This document shows, in pieces, positions 47,008 to 58,783 of a stretch of 64,000 nucleotides of DNA. The first letter of the stretch is position 1. Each line of letters begins with the position of its first letter. The notes under the pieces are model-generated. The model searched no databases and was not told where the DNA came from. It saw only the letters and a program-made list of their open reading frames with translations. A program made the translations under genes and the position numbers. This DNA comes from Pontederia crassipes (Eukaryota; Streptophyta; Magnoliopsida; Commelinales; Pontederiaceae): the NCBI GenBank assembly GCA_030549335.1, contig CM060192.1, positions 24,618,157 through 24,682,156 on the forward strand, given 5' to 3'.

Positions 47008-48006
47008 CGTGTAGAAAGCTGCCCGTCGTGCAAACAATTAGAAACCTGTTAGTTGTTATTCCACCTTCCGGCGTCCAATCGCACTACCTTCCTTCCAGCA
47101 GTCTCTAACTTAACTAAAGCAGCCAATTTTTATCTATAAATTAAGCAAATACAATTCGACCGCAAAAATTATGACGATTACAGCTTGCTCTTAATATATG
47201 CTTCCTGTATTATTCACTTTAATGTGTTTCGTACGGTATTAAACTACTCCAAACTAAAAGTAATTTAAAATATATATATCTAGAGAACGATATATAGGTG
47301 TGATTACATGGTGGTGTGTGCTGTGATGGATTTTTTGAGCTGGATCGGATCACAGTCTTTTCTTAGTAAATTTAACACTTGATCACTCCAACTTCTATCT
47401 ACAAATTTGCATGGCCGCGCGCGGGGTCACCTCCGTAGCCTCTCCACGTCGAATACTTTGCATGCCCGCTAATTATCCGCTCAGCAGCCATGCCAGAAAT
47501 CTAACAAGTTTAATAGATCAAGTTAGTTATATATTATGATCGATTCATGGCAGCATCATTGACTGACGTAGAAATCTTACTGGGCGCAGGAGGTGGCGGT
47601 GCAGCACCGGGGCGACGCCGTGAGCAGCCTTGTCTACGAGGCCAACGCGCGGGTGCGGGACCCGGTGTACGGCTGCGTCGGAGCCATCTCCGCCCTGCAC
47701 CGCCAAATCCACTCCCTCCAGGCGCAGCTGGCGGCGGCTCAGGCGCAGCTGGTTCACCTGCGGATGGGCCACGCCGCGTACCTAGCCCACATCGGCGCCC
47801 TCGCCGGCCGTGGTAGCCCTTCTGCGCTGGGGACGACGGCCGGGAGCACTAGCTCCGGCTTCTCTTTCATGTCCTCTCCGAAGCAGAACCAGATTCTGAT
47901 CGCGGAGCCGCCGGATTCCGCCACTCTAAAATCAGTGTATGGCCTCGACGTGGATGCCGTTCTCGACCAGGCTAACATCGGAGAACCTTCGATCTGGTCA
48001 TGTTAA
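46799..48006 (+). CDS. LOB-domain transcription factor, LBD4-like
   Basis: Exons 46799-46975 and 47590-48006 give 197 residues. The start MKELGRKQG is the first ATG in frame. The LOB domain has the zinc-finger-like cysteine block C-x2-C-x6-C-x3-C ([16 protein letters not shown]), the GAS block [18 protein letters not shown], then [35 protein letters not shown] and a leucine-repeat helix, as in class I LBD proteins. The N-terminus (KE..RKQG) and the last residues (GE..IWSC) match LBD4 closely. The intron falls at the position usual in the family, after KLLQ. LBD4 proteins are nuclear DNA-binding regulators; in Arabidopsis LBD4 acts at the procambium-phloem boundary. The intron donor is merged with a (TC)n repeat, and a short upstream frame lies in the leader. 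Both exons are GC-rich. Confidence 0.95.
46976..47005 (+). repeat. (TC)n microsatellite at the 5' splice site
   Basis: The intron begins GTCTCTCTC... and the repeat runs without break to about 47005. The donor positions +3 to +6 are thus part of the repeat and differ from the usual GTAAGT. Confidence 0.95.
47590..48006 (+). CDS. LBD4-like gene, exon 2
   Basis: Preceded by CTGGGCGCAG. 138 codons to TAA at 48006, with the rest of the LOB domain and a variable Ser/Gly-rich tail ending GEPSIWSC. Strongly GC-rich in its first 230 bases. Confidence 0.93.
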   Translation, partial: EVAVQHRGDAVSSLVYEANARVRDPVYGCVGAISALHRQIHSLQAQLAAAQAQLVHLRMGHAAYLAHIGALAGRGSPSALGTTAGSTSSGFSFMSSPKQNQILIAEPPDSATLKSVYGLDVDAVLDQANIGEPSIWSC

Positions 48007-48081
48007 CCTCAGCTTTCTTTCTTCTTTCTAAGATAATTTTTGAGGTCTCGTTAAATTTAAGTTGCTACCTTGTTACACACT

Positions 48082-48115
<34 letters not shown>

Positions 48116-48735
48116 TATCCCCTTATATATTAACAACTCAACTATAACCACGAGATATAATTAGATGTTTAACTATATAACTATGGTTTATAACTATCCA
48201 TATAAAGCATATATTTCATGTATGAATATTTCTAGTTGTAATCATAAATTTGATGATTGTGATTTTACACCATATTAATAAATAGTTTGTTCACTTTACT
48301 TGCATAGAATAAAATGTACGTCCGCACCAAATTTCTTATATAATATATTTCTTTTTTTATTAAAGTATGTATTATACGCATTCCATTACATGTAACTTTA
48401 TTTTTTCCCCAATTGGGATAATTACAAACTATTTTATTACCTGAATCAACTACATCGTTACACAGTCATAAAAATTGGAAAAGTCTACACTCAGATAAGT
48501 TTGAAAAAGTTACTTTAATAGAAAGCTACTTTCTTGAGCACCGTTCATGCCAAATTAAATGTGTTGTTTACATGAAATTAAAACTAAAACACAAGCTAGC
48601 TTACAACCAATGACGAAAAAGAATATTCAATTTCCTTAAAGCATTCATATAGGATAACGCTCGAAAACTTAGCTCCAATTTAAAGGTCGATTCTTAACCG
48701 ATAACCATATTTGCATAATTCATTATAAACCTAAT
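48007..48735. other. Downstream region of the LBD4-like gene
   Basis: AT-rich, with a (TC)n(AC)n compound microsatellite at about 48082-48115 that probably lies in the 3' untranslated region. No other gene or repeat is recognised up to the CACTA element. Confidence 0.6.
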
Positions 48736-48865
48736 CACTACAAGAAAATCGTGATTTTCCGACGGATAATTTTCGACGGTTCTAAATCCGTCGTAATTTG
48801 CGACGGATTTTTCGACGGTTCCGTTTTCGATAGATTTTTCGACGGTTATGATTGTCAGAAATAAT

Positions 48866-49560
48866 TTATATTATTATTTAATTTTTCGACGATTAGGAAC
48901 GTCGATATTTTCGACGGATATCCATCCATCGCAATTTTCGTCGAATTTTTCGACGGTTATGACCGTCGGAAATAAAAAATTAAATTATGTATTTTTTTAT
49001 ATTATTATTAATTTTTTCCGACGGATTTTTCGACGGTCACGACCGTCGGAAATAAAAAAATTAATTATATAATTAATTATATTATTATTTAATTTTTCGA
49101 CGATTAGGAACGTCGATATTTTCGACAGATATCCATCCGTCGTAATTTTCGTCGAATTTTCCGACGGTTATGACCGTCAGAAATAAAAAATTAAATTATA
49201 TATTTTTTATATTATTATTAATTTTTTCCGATGGATTTTCCGACGGTCACGACCGTCGGAAATAAAAAAATTAATTATATAATTAATTATATTATTATTT
49301 AATTTTTCGACGGTTAGGAACGTTGATATTTTCGACGGATACCCATCCGTCGCAATTTCCGACGACTTTTCCGACGGTTATGACCGTCGGAAATAAAAAA
49401 TTAAATTATGTATTTTTTTATATTATTATTAAATTTTTCCGACGGTCACGACTGTCGAAAATAAAAAAATTAATTATATAATTTATTATATTATTATTTA
49501 ATTTTTCGACGATTAGAAACGTCGATATTTTCGACGGATATCCATCCGTCGCAAAATCCG
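48866..49560. repeat. Four tandem units inside the CACTA element
   Basis: The word ATTTTTCGACGATTAGGAAC or a close variant recurs at 48881, 49092, 49302 and 49501 (spacings 211, 210, 199). Each unit has two palindrome-like blocks such as CGACGGTTATGACCGTCGG and CGACGGTCACGACCGTCGG between AT-rich spacers. Confidence 0.9.
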
Positions 49561-49869
49561 CCGCAATTTCCGAAGGTCGTAACCATCGGTAAATGTATAA
49601 TAATATCATGTGAAGAGTATTTTATTAATATAACTAGCGACGGTCCAAATCGTCGCAATTACTGACGGTTTTAACCGTCGGTAACGATTACCGACGGTTC
49701 CAACCGTCGGTAAAATAAAAAATAAATATTATATATAACTAAATATATTTTCGACGATCACAACCGTCGGTAATTATAAAAATATTTAATATTTACGTTT
49801 TCGATGGCCGAAACTATCGGTTATTAAAATTTCGTTATCCCACTTTCTTTTCCCTTTTCCCGCTTTCTT

Positions 49870-50160
49870 TCCACTTTTTTCTTTATATATATTTCTCCTC
49901 CCTCTTCTCTTTCTCCCTCCTCCCTCCACTCCTCTCTCTCTCCCTCCTCTCCTCTCTCTCTCTCCCGGCCGCGAGCACCCCGCGCGTCGGACGCCGGCGA
50001 CCCTCCCACGCCGGACGCCAGCGACTCTCTCCCGCACCGGCGGCCCTCTCCCGCGCCGGCGTATCTCTCTCTCTCCCGCTCCGCGCCAGCGTCTCTCTCT
50101 CTCTGCTGTCGGCCGGCCGGAGGCCAGATCCGGCCGTGGCCGTTCGGATCCGGCGGAAAT
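49870..50160 (+). promoter_or_regulatory. Promoter/leader-like segment inside the CACTA element
   Basis: CTTTATATATATTTC (a TATA-like stretch at about 49881) is followed by a pyrimidine-rich run (CTCTCTC words), then a GC-rich segment with repeats of CGCCGGCGACCCTC type (about 49965-50160). This is the look of a plant promoter and 5' leader. The long open frames on the minus strand here (49786-50202) are arginine/glycine low-complexity shadows. It may be the relic of the transposase gene's first exon. Confidence 0.4.
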
Positions 50161-51404
50161 ATCGACGGTTGCAACCGCCGGGGACTTTTCCGGCGGTTGC
50201 AACCGTCGGAAAATTTTGACGGTTCGAACCGTCGGGGACTGTTCCGACGGTCAGAACCGTCGATATTTTCGACGAATTTTTTTCAACCGTCGCAAATCCA
50301 TTTGCGACGAGTGTTTTTCCGACGGATCGATTCTGATTGAAAAACCGTCGGTAATTGCATTACCGACGATTCGGACCGTCGGTAATTCGCGTTTTTCTTG
50401 TAGTGAATTACATATGATATTGATATCATAGTGGAAACCTAGTAAAATAGGAACAATTAAGATAAAATACAACGAAATATTTTATTAACATATAACTCCC
50501 AGGATAACAAAAACTACTCCATAGATCGCATATACTGTAACATTATATAGTGTACATAAAGTTCAACATAATATAAAGAATTCCTATAAAAGTTCATTAA
50601 CTTTGTCACCGATCTAACTTCTACATGTGCAATCGTCGTCATGAGGCCTTCACACTGAGATTTCTTCCATTAGAGTATGTTAAAGTTCATTTATGCTATA
50701 AACCTATAACATAATTTTAATGTATCATGAAATATGCATTGCAACATAATTAAAATTAAACATCATGCATGCTATGAGCTATAAATGCACTTTACATGGC
50801 ATATGAGGAATCATCATAGCAAGATAAGATAATCATTAAACATTATACTATGATATATCATGCACTTATCTTAACTTTAACATTTTTATTTGTAACATCA
50901 TATGACAAGAGGGCAAACATTAGCATACTTTTGATGTATACACCTTCATCATCATCTTTATTCCCCAAGTCATTTCATCTTAATCAATTTAAGTGGCTAT
51001 ATCATTTTTTCATTTTTTTATCTTTAATTAGATATCTTCTTATCTTGATGATTGAGGGGATCATTTTGATTCGTCTATCATGACTAGCTAGGTCGGGATC
51101 TCATTATTCCAATTGAAAACTCCCACCTCTTTGGTGTAGACCATTTTTTTGGGTACTCATCATTTAAATTAGTGAGTGAAGTCTTAGTTCCCCTTTGATA
51201 ATTACAGTAAGAAACTTTTATCAAATTCGTCTTTTAATTACATTCATCAATACATATAATTATTCAATACATGTGACAAGTTTGAACCCTATTTATGATT
51301 GTCTAGTTCTAAGTGAAAGCACATATCATTACATAATTACGGACAAATGGATCATATCACGGTCATGAAAATGCTGGGAATGGTCATGAAACCCCATGAG
51401 AATG

Positions 51405-51725
51405 GTTGTTACAATGGGCAAAAAATCTCCCAGCCTTAGGCTTCTTGTTGGGTCACGATCGTGACGTGAGACCTGTTGGTCACGACCATTACAGAGGGTG
51501 GGATTTCACCACCTTCGACACCTTGTTAGAGTCACGACTGTGTGACTCATGGTCACAACTCAACCATTTTAGAGGGTTTGAGTTCTACCTCTCCACACCT
51601 TCATTAGGTCACGATCGTGCTACCCTTTGTTCATGGCTGTTATAGAATGTCGAAGTTCTCCTTCGAGCCGTTATCAGACAAGGTGGCAGTCATGACTTCA
51701 CTAGGGGTTACGACCGTGCTAGGAG
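51405..51725. repeat. Imperfect tandem repeat with GTCACGA.CGT palindromes
   Basis: A unit of about 85-95 bp recurs three to four times, each with GGTCACGATCGTG or a variant (51453, 51531, 51608, 51704) and most with a following ...TTA(C/T)A(G/A)A(G/A).G block. The core GTCACGATCGTGAC is itself a palindrome. Confidence 0.6.
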
Positions 51726-51920
51726 AAACGAATAGAGTTTTTCCTATTCACTCGTTTAGCGCATTTACAAGACATTGAAAAGTTTTATTTCAGATCAAAA
51801 TACTAATCATGCCATGCATGATACAAAAGCCATATTCCATGAGCATAGATTTAACATATTGAGGTGCATGTACCCTAATCAACATATATATGAATAACAT
51901 CAATAACAGTTTTGACATTA

Positions 51921-51923
<3 letters not shown>

Positions 51924-51953
<30 letters not shown>
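51924..51953. repeat. (AT)n microsatellite
   Basis: About fifteen uninterrupted AT units. Confidence 0.95.
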
Positions 51954-51956
<3 letters not shown>

Positions 51957-53466
51957 CAGGAAGGTGACATAATACTTGGAAGAGAACATTCATGAATTGA
52001 TCCCTAATATCCTATTTCAAGAATCGTGTTGACTTCTAAACATCTTAATCCAATCATACACAAAATCATTAAGGTGGAACTTAATTAAGGTTTTAAATCT
52101 TCTCAACATATCTTAATAGGATTTTAAAGAAAACTCCAATCCTCTATTTTCTTCCTCTTTTCTCTCTCCTTCCATAGCTACAACAACTTGATCTTCTTGC
52201 ACCAGCTCCCCTCCTTTTTGTCCAGCTGCAACAAGTGGGGGAAATGAGATTTCTCGACTGCAGGAAGTAATGGAAAAAAAGTTAGGGTGGAAGTGATGAG
52301 GCCAAAGCTAAATTACTTAAAAGATATCTAAGGTGCCGTGAATCTTATTACACTGATTTAAATGACAAAATTGAAGAAAAAATAGTTTGGACGGTTAGGC
52401 ATAACTCTTAGCACAACACTTCGAATGAAGTATGAATGAATGATGTTAATAAAATTCTCTCTCATAATATTTTTTATAAGTTTTTTCTCGCTCTCTCTCA
52501 TAATATATTTATTTTAAATTTATATTTATATGTCATCTTCACTCTCTTTTTCTCTATTATTATAGAAATAAAAAGACAATAGGAGAAAAACTTTATGTAA
52601 CTAATATTTCACATACTATCATTTAAAGGTTTTATCCAAATGCGAAGGAATTTAGTTTAATTCATACTTCCTCAGTATAAGAACAAATCATCACACCTTA
52701 ATCCTTCATGTGTCACGTAATCCCATACTTTCATTTGTTAATTGTCAAACAAGATCTTATGTTACTGATTTGACCTAACTTGGGGACTCACGGTGGCTTC
52801 CTTTGTTTAACTCGGTATGCTATAGAGATTTGAGTGATCATGAAGATCATGATTCGTTCAACTTGTTAATTAAGGAGCAAATTTTTTTTTTGCAATGAAA
52901 TTTTTATACCAAGGATCATTACTTTTACGTTAAACTTTAATGCCTAAAAGGTTAATGATTTTCTAATAATCCAGTTAAAAATTGAAGAATATAAAACTTA
53001 ATTCTCTTTATCTTTTGAATCAACTTGTTATACTGCAAGCTTTTCCGCACAAAAAATAATGTTGGACCCAAAGGCCATGGTCATGAAATTATCTGCATCC
53101 AAAAGTAAAAATCATGAAATCAAGTTTTTATTTTTGGCTTGTCATTCCATTTGATTTCAGTCTGTTGTTTTCCCTTTGAATCAACTAATTCAGTGAAAAT
53201 AATTATGTGAGAGAACTAAAAACAAATTTGGTTAATGTGGCTCAAGTAATTCATACATAACAACCAACTGAACTATAATGCAACAAATTAATAGCACCAA
53301 TATTCGATTGTGTACGAGAAAAATTTAATCATTTCCCAATTTGTTTAAAGCTAACTTGTGAGAACCAATAATCTTTTATGTAGAAGTATTAGTCGAAATA
53401 AAGTTCGAATTTTGACTCAGTTTTTTTTATTTTTTTGTCCCCTAACAAACAAAATAGTGTCACTAT

Positions 53467-54009
53467 GGGGTCGTTTGACCGATGGAACCAAGTGAAATCA
53501 ACGTTTGATTCTGCCAAAGGCCCTCCGCAGCTTGGTTCCTGAGGCGCATTAAATATGCTTGGAATAGGCAGACATAGCTTTTTTTTGACTTTTTTTTTAA
53601 ATGATGTTTTTTTTTCAAACTTTTTTTACATTAATATATAAAACAAGTGACTTCTTTTATAACCTTTCTTATATAAGTTAATTAATTTATTATATATAAA
53701 ACATAAATAATAAAGGATTAATATAGTATTATTTATTATTTCATTATAAACTTGTAATATTACATTAAATATAAATTATTAAAAAAATGATTTTTATTTT
53801 TAAATAATATATTTTTAACAAAATTATTGACATGATTTTTTTAATATATATTATGTATTTAAATTTTTTAACAAATTTATAATCTATATTTATAATACAT
53901 ATTTTTAATTTAATCACCTATTAAAATTAACCAATCACATCTGCATTTTTCTATCACGTCAACTACTTTATTCTTTGTCATCAGTTTCACTCCATCCAAA
54001 TATAACCAA
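53467..54009. mobile_element. Possible MITE, hAT-like
   Basis: The left end GGGGTCGTTTGACCGATGGAACCAAGTGAAAT is imperfectly inverted at the right end (AGTTTCACTCCATCCAAATATAACC), with an AT-rich core and length of about 540 bp. The pairing has several mismatches, and the target duplication is not clear. Confidence 0.35.
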
Positions 54010-54139
54010 GACTAATTTATCCAAATTTCACTACTTTATTCCTTCTCTCTTACAATCTCAGGGTCAATATCGTGCCACATATAGTGGATGACTTCTCAAA
54101 TTGTCATTCTGATTAATGTATCAAATCAATACACTAACT

Positions 54140-54890
54140 CATTTCTGACGGACAAAGATTCTTCGCATTTTTTGACAACATTTGTGATGAAAAGAAATCT
54201 TTTCGAAATGCCGACAACAAAATGTTCTTCGCCAGTAACGTCGGTTAAATTCGATAATTTATCGACGATCATTGCTTTTAACATTACCAACAGTAAAATT
54301 TATACAATATAATATAAGCATATAATTAATATTTATGTATTAAACTTTCGGATGTAATTATATTTATAATAAAAAATATAATATATTATTTATTTCTATA
54401 TTTTCTTATATTATTTTTCTTGATGCATTAATAAAACAATATAATAAATAAGTTATCATTATTTTTTATTTTCTCATTATTTTAATATTTTATTCTTTTT
54501 ACTCCTTTGTTCACTTTATTTTTTACTTAATAATAGAACAAATCAAATTAATAATCTTAAATAGGTTAATCCAAAATTTATACTTATAGTCAATTTATAC
54601 ATCTTAAAATTAGTTATCATATGAATAAAATTAGTAATATCTTGGATAAGTAGTTAACATATTTTAATTTTATTAAAATTTATTTATATTATGTTCTAAA
54701 TTTATCTATAGTCTATATGTATATGTATTTGAATTAATATTTTAGTAATTATATATATAATATAAGAATATGATTAATATTTTAATATTAACATTTCTGA
54801 CGGTGCCAACCTTCAGAATTATCGACGGATGACTGTCCCTCGGTAATTTTAATATTAACATTTCTGACGGTGCCAACCTTCAGATCTATT
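54140..54890. mobile_element. Degenerate CACTA-like subterminal relic
   Basis: Scattered TGACGG, CGTCGG and CGACG motifs around AT-rich DNA resemble the subterminal DNA of the element at 48.7-50.4 kb. At the right end a word TTTCTGACGGTGCCAACCTTCAGA occurs twice, at about 54793 and 54861, 68 bp apart. No CACTA terminus is kept, so this is only a relic. Confidence 0.4.
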
Positions 54891-56149
54891 TTTTTGCCTC
54901 CATTTTCCGTCTAATTTTTCCTCTCTCTCCCTATATCGAAAATTTCAAAACTAATTTCGTTAAGATCGATAAAAACAATCACATGTAAGTATGCAATAAT
55001 GAAGTGCAAATGAGAGAGAAAGCACAAACATAAGAGACATGATGTGTTGACAAAATTTGGCCTAACTCCTTAGCCTACGTCTCCGTTCCGACTTCTCGTC
55101 CTCGAGACTATTGGAGACCCACTGACTTTCTCTTTTCTTGTAGAGAGAGAATAATTTTTTTTATACCACATTCCTTCCTTTTTGCTCAAGAGGCAATGCA
55201 CACCTCTTCTTACAATAAGCTCTCAATTTCACTAAATCAAACTATAATAATTCTCTCCAACTCTCCTCTTTTACAAAAGATGCTCACACTTGAAACTAGA
55301 AGAGAAAGGACTGAATTTGCAACTTTGAACTCAAGAGAATATTTTGGACTTGAAAGAAGCTTTGGAGTGATTTCACTTGCTTGGTTCATCTTCCTTCATG
55401 TTTTGGCACTCCTTTTATAGGTTTCTCTATGTGTTGAATACGTCCAAAAACTTTTGCAAAAAGTATACATTAAAATATTGTCATTACTATTCATGTCAGT
55501 CTAGGGCCGATCGACGGCTATCATAGGCCGATCGATTGGTCAACACAATCTTGTAGTTTGTATAGTCTTTTCCTTTATTCGGTCGATCGTTCCTTTGATC
55601 GGTGCTTCGCACTACAAGAAAACTATCGATTAGCGACGTAAAATAACATCTCCTTTGCTAGTGACGCTAAGTCGACGCCATGAGCATCGGTATAGCATCT
55701 CAGTTGAGTCACAACAAGGTGACACTACTGACCTCCTAATAGCGTGACATTAGCGTTTACTTAGCATTTCACAAAATAGATGTTAAAATTAGTGCTATAG
55801 AGACGCCAATTAGTTGCTATTATTGGGCGTCATAAAGCAAAAATGCGCGGCAGAACTTAGCACTGTAGTAGTGTCGACACAGTTCCATAGGAACCTAGCA
55901 TCTCAAGTAGCCAAAAATTTGCGATGCGAGATGCAATGCTACGTGGCGTCACAAGTGATGCGACGCTATGCAGACATCAATACTGACACAATAATATAAA
56001 TTATCAAAGATATGTATGCATGTATAATTAGAGATCTTACCTGGGAAGCTGGTCAATCGACGACAAGATATGCTACCTACAACGCTCATGCTTGGTACTA
56101 TTTTAACACTACTTTAAGTAAGAAATAGATTAACTATATGTTATATATC

Positions 56150-56600
56150 TATATTTGTTATATCTATTTGATGCAACCCTATATACTTTAATATATATTA
56201 TATGTGTACCTTCGACATATATATGTATTTCAATATAATTACTTATATATGCCTATCATATGTGTGTTCCTATATGTTAACATATATTATGTATACCATA
56301 CTCATATATATGCATTGCTACACAATTACTATACGCTATATATCTATATATGTTATATCTATTTTGACGCAACCCCATATACTTTAATATATATTATACG
56401 TGTACCTTCGACATATATATGTATCTCTATATAATTACTTATATATTTCTATCATATGTTTGTTCCTATATGTTAATATATATATTATCTATATTATACT
56501 CATATATTATATGTGTACCTTCAACATATATATGTATCTCTGTATAATTACTTATATATGCTTATCATATGTGTGTTTCTATATCCTAATTATACATATA
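56150..56600. repeat. TA-rich imperfect tandem repeat in the larger CACTA element
   Basis: The phrase TGTACCTTC(G/A)ACATATATATGTAT recurs at about 56205, 56401 and 56514, each time followed by an ATAATTACTTATATAT stretch and a TATCATATGTGTGTT-like stretch. The first spacing is about 196 bp and the second about 114 bp. Confidence 0.8.
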
Positions 56601-56879
56601 TTATTTTCTTAATAATGAATTATGATAGTTGAAACAAAATAGTCCATTTTAGCGCCACCATCAAGACTCAATAACATCTATAGAGCACCACAATAGAGCC
56701 GCAATAGTTGTTGATGCTACAGAGGCACTATTGGCATCTCCCTGGCGTCATAGTGTTGAGACGCTATGGTAATTGTGATGCTAATGCGACGCTAGTGAGT
56801 CGCTAAATAAAGTTAGCGACTCATTAGCATCTTTATATTGCCTCATTAGCCTACTTTTTATCACCCTTATTAATCAGGC

Positions 56880-57340
56880 ACATATTGCCATATAAATACG
56901 CATATATACTTATACTTATATACAACACATACACATATACATATTATCGCTTAATCTCGCACATAAAAACATATACATACACATATATACTTTTAATACT
57001 ATAAATATACACATTATTGTCATTTAATCTCGCACATATATAAACATATACATACACGTACATACTTATAATACATATGCATGTACACATTGTTGTGACT
57101 TAATCTCACACATATAGACATATACATACACATATATATAGATATACATATATATACTTATAAACTTATAATATAGACGTAACACATGCATTTATGAAAT
57201 ATATGTGAACTACATACGAATATATACATATGTACTCATTATCTACATATGAATATACACTTATGGTGTATATATATATATAGACCTAACATACATGCAT
57301 ACATACATTATATATTTATATAGATATACATAGATATAAT
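56880..57340. repeat. CATATACATA-rich simple repeat in the larger CACTA element
   Basis: Runs of ACACATATACATAC, with a phrase TTTAATCTCGCACATA recurring near 56950, 57017 and 57097, form a loose repeat. No coding content. Confidence 0.7.
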
Positions 57341-57469
57341 ATAAAGTTAATATTGCGTCGACATAGCGTCGACATGTATGTGACGCCAAGGTCGAGTTAC
57401 ATTAGCGTCTAACTAGCGTCGCACTATTTAGAGATGCTAAAAATGACCTTAAATCCCTAGGTTTTTCCC

Positions 57470-58035
57470 CGATTTTTACTTTTCACTATTTACTGTATAC
57501 TTTTCACTCTTCTCCTTCGTGGGACGCCGACCTCCTGCATGGGACGCTGACCAACGACCTCTTCTGCAGGACGTCGACTGACGACCTCTGACCTCCTCTG
57601 CGGGACGCCGACCGATGACCGCCTCCTCCGCTGTGACAAATATGACCCCGCTGGCCTCCGCCTCCTCCGCTGCCCTCCTTCGACCGATGACGTCGACGGC
57701 TCTGACGACGTCGGCAACTTCGACTGACTACGTCGATGGCTCTATCGACTCCGCCCGATGCCTAACCTCTCCTCCACCCTCTTTCACCGTCCCCTCCGCC
57801 CTCCTCCGCCCTCTTCCACCTCCTCCGCCGCCCGCAGACTGCTACCCTCCTCCGCCCGGTGCCGCCCTCCTCCACCCTCTTCCACCTCCTCCGTCCACTG
57901 CCTTCCTCCTCCGCCCTCTTCCACCTCAACCGCCCTCCACTGCTGCCCTCCACCGCTGCCCTCCACCGTTGTCCTCTACCGACTGGAATTGCTCTGCCGC
58001 CTGAAATTGCTCCGCCGCTCCACTGCCGAACAGTA
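57470..58035 (+). promoter_or_regulatory. Leader-like GC-rich segment of the larger CACTA element
   Basis: After TACTTTTCACTATTTACTGTATAC comes a segment built from CTCCTCCGCC, GACGCCGACC and TTCCACCTCC words, ending near a GTAAGT-type donor (AACAGTAAGTTC at 58028-58039). It resembles a 5' leader or proline-rich first exon of a plant transposon gene, followed by an intron. The proline-rich frame 57615-58004 is low complexity, and its coding status is uncertain. Confidence 0.4.
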
Positions 58036-58558
58036 AGTTCTATTTGTTAGTTTATTTTTGTTAACTTGAAATTGAAGATGGTCATGTTCTTAATTACCTT
58101 AATTTATATGAATATATAAACAAACTAAATTATTTTAAATTATGCCTTAATTTAGATGAATATATGAATATATGTTCTTAGTTATGTTAACTATATGAAT
58201 ATTGTGACTTAAAAAATAGATGAACAAACTAAATTATTTCTTAAATTTATGCCTCCCATTAGAAGAACATCATGACTTGAAAAATAAATGAACAAATTAA
58301 ATATATTATTTCGAATTATGCATCAAATTTGTATTCGAAGAGATTCAACTTGAAATCAAATACTGATAAAATATTATCAACTTTTTTTGGCTTTTTGATC
58401 ATGTTCTCATTTTAGTTAAAATAGAATGTGGATGAATATTATTGTTAATTAAAATGAGAACATTGAAAAAAGAGACTAGAATATGATAATTCATTGATCA
58501 GTAACGAGTGAGAAGTACCTGAAACATGTGATTTTGGACTTCATAACTTTAAAATCAC

Positions 58559-58783
58559 ATGTTTCAAGTACAAGAATTTATTGACAAGTGTCTTAATATT
58601 GTCTGTTACAGAAATGACAAAGCTAGTTGGATTCGTCGTTGGAAAGATAAACGTGGCATTATAATAGAAGAATATAAGGATAGTGTTGATGAATTTGTTA
58701 ATGTGGCATATCAAAATGAAGGCGTTGCTTCTTCATATGGCAAAATCTTATTCCCATGTCGGAAGTGCAAATGTTATCAGTGA
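58559..58783 (+). CDS. Transposase-associated domain exon of the CACTA element
   Basis: The frame contains KASWIRRW near its middle, then EYKDSVDEFVNVAYQNE and ILFPCRKCKC, matching the transposase-associated domain (PF13963: a W near the start, a Y..GV..F...A helix, then PC..C.C) at the N-terminus of plant CACTA TNPD proteins. The frame ends in TGA at 58783, directly after the cysteine motif. In full elements the Transposase_21 core follows; here it does not. The part before the domain (58559-58620) may be intron or leader. Confidence 0.65.
   Translation: MFQVQEFIDKCLNIVCYRNDKASWIRRWKDKRGIIIEEYKDSVDEFVNVAYQNEGVASSYGKILFPCRKCKCYQ

Larger units (their letters stand above)
48736..50405. mobile_element. 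Non-autonomous CACTA transposon, structurally whole
   Basis: It starts CACTACAAGAAAATCG and ends CGTTTTTCTTGTAGTG, giving CACTACAAGAAAA as terminal inverted repeat. The 3-bp target duplication AAT is present at 48733-48735 and 50406-50408. Subterminal DNA is full of CGACGGT/ACCGTCG motifs in both orientations, typical of CACTA binding sites. The left half has four tandem units of about 200-211 bp. A GC-rich leader-like segment lies in the right half. No transposase domain is seen, so the element would depend on another copy. Intact ends and target site suggest it is fairly recent. Confidence 0.93.
50409..53466. other. Intergenic DNA, probably including an old LTR
   Basis: No gene is recognised. 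From about 50530 to 52300 the text has the look of a plant gypsy LTR (CATGCATGCTATGAGCTATAAATGC, repeated GTCACGA words, then a pyrimidine-rich stretch with CTCTCTCCTTCC at 52150-52185), but I could not define its ends or a target duplication. The rest is AT-rich. Confidence 0.4.

Noticed and set aside
48866-49560. CRISPR-like regular repeats
   Set aside because: The repeats are long, AT-rich, continuous tandem units inside a plant transposon, without unique spacers.
49786-50202. Arginine-rich minus-strand frames in the CACTA element
   Set aside because: Both frames are open only because of the GC-rich and CT-repeat composition; no domain is visible.
55130-55145. TTTTCTTGTAGAG as another CACTA end
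   Set aside because: It lacks the final TAGTG and has no partner; it is a chance match within LTR text.
57490-58050. Proline/serine- or glycine-rich frames on both strands
   Set aside because: They are produced by the CTCCTCCGCC-type repeats of the CACTA leader; several frames are open at once, so openness is not evidence of coding.
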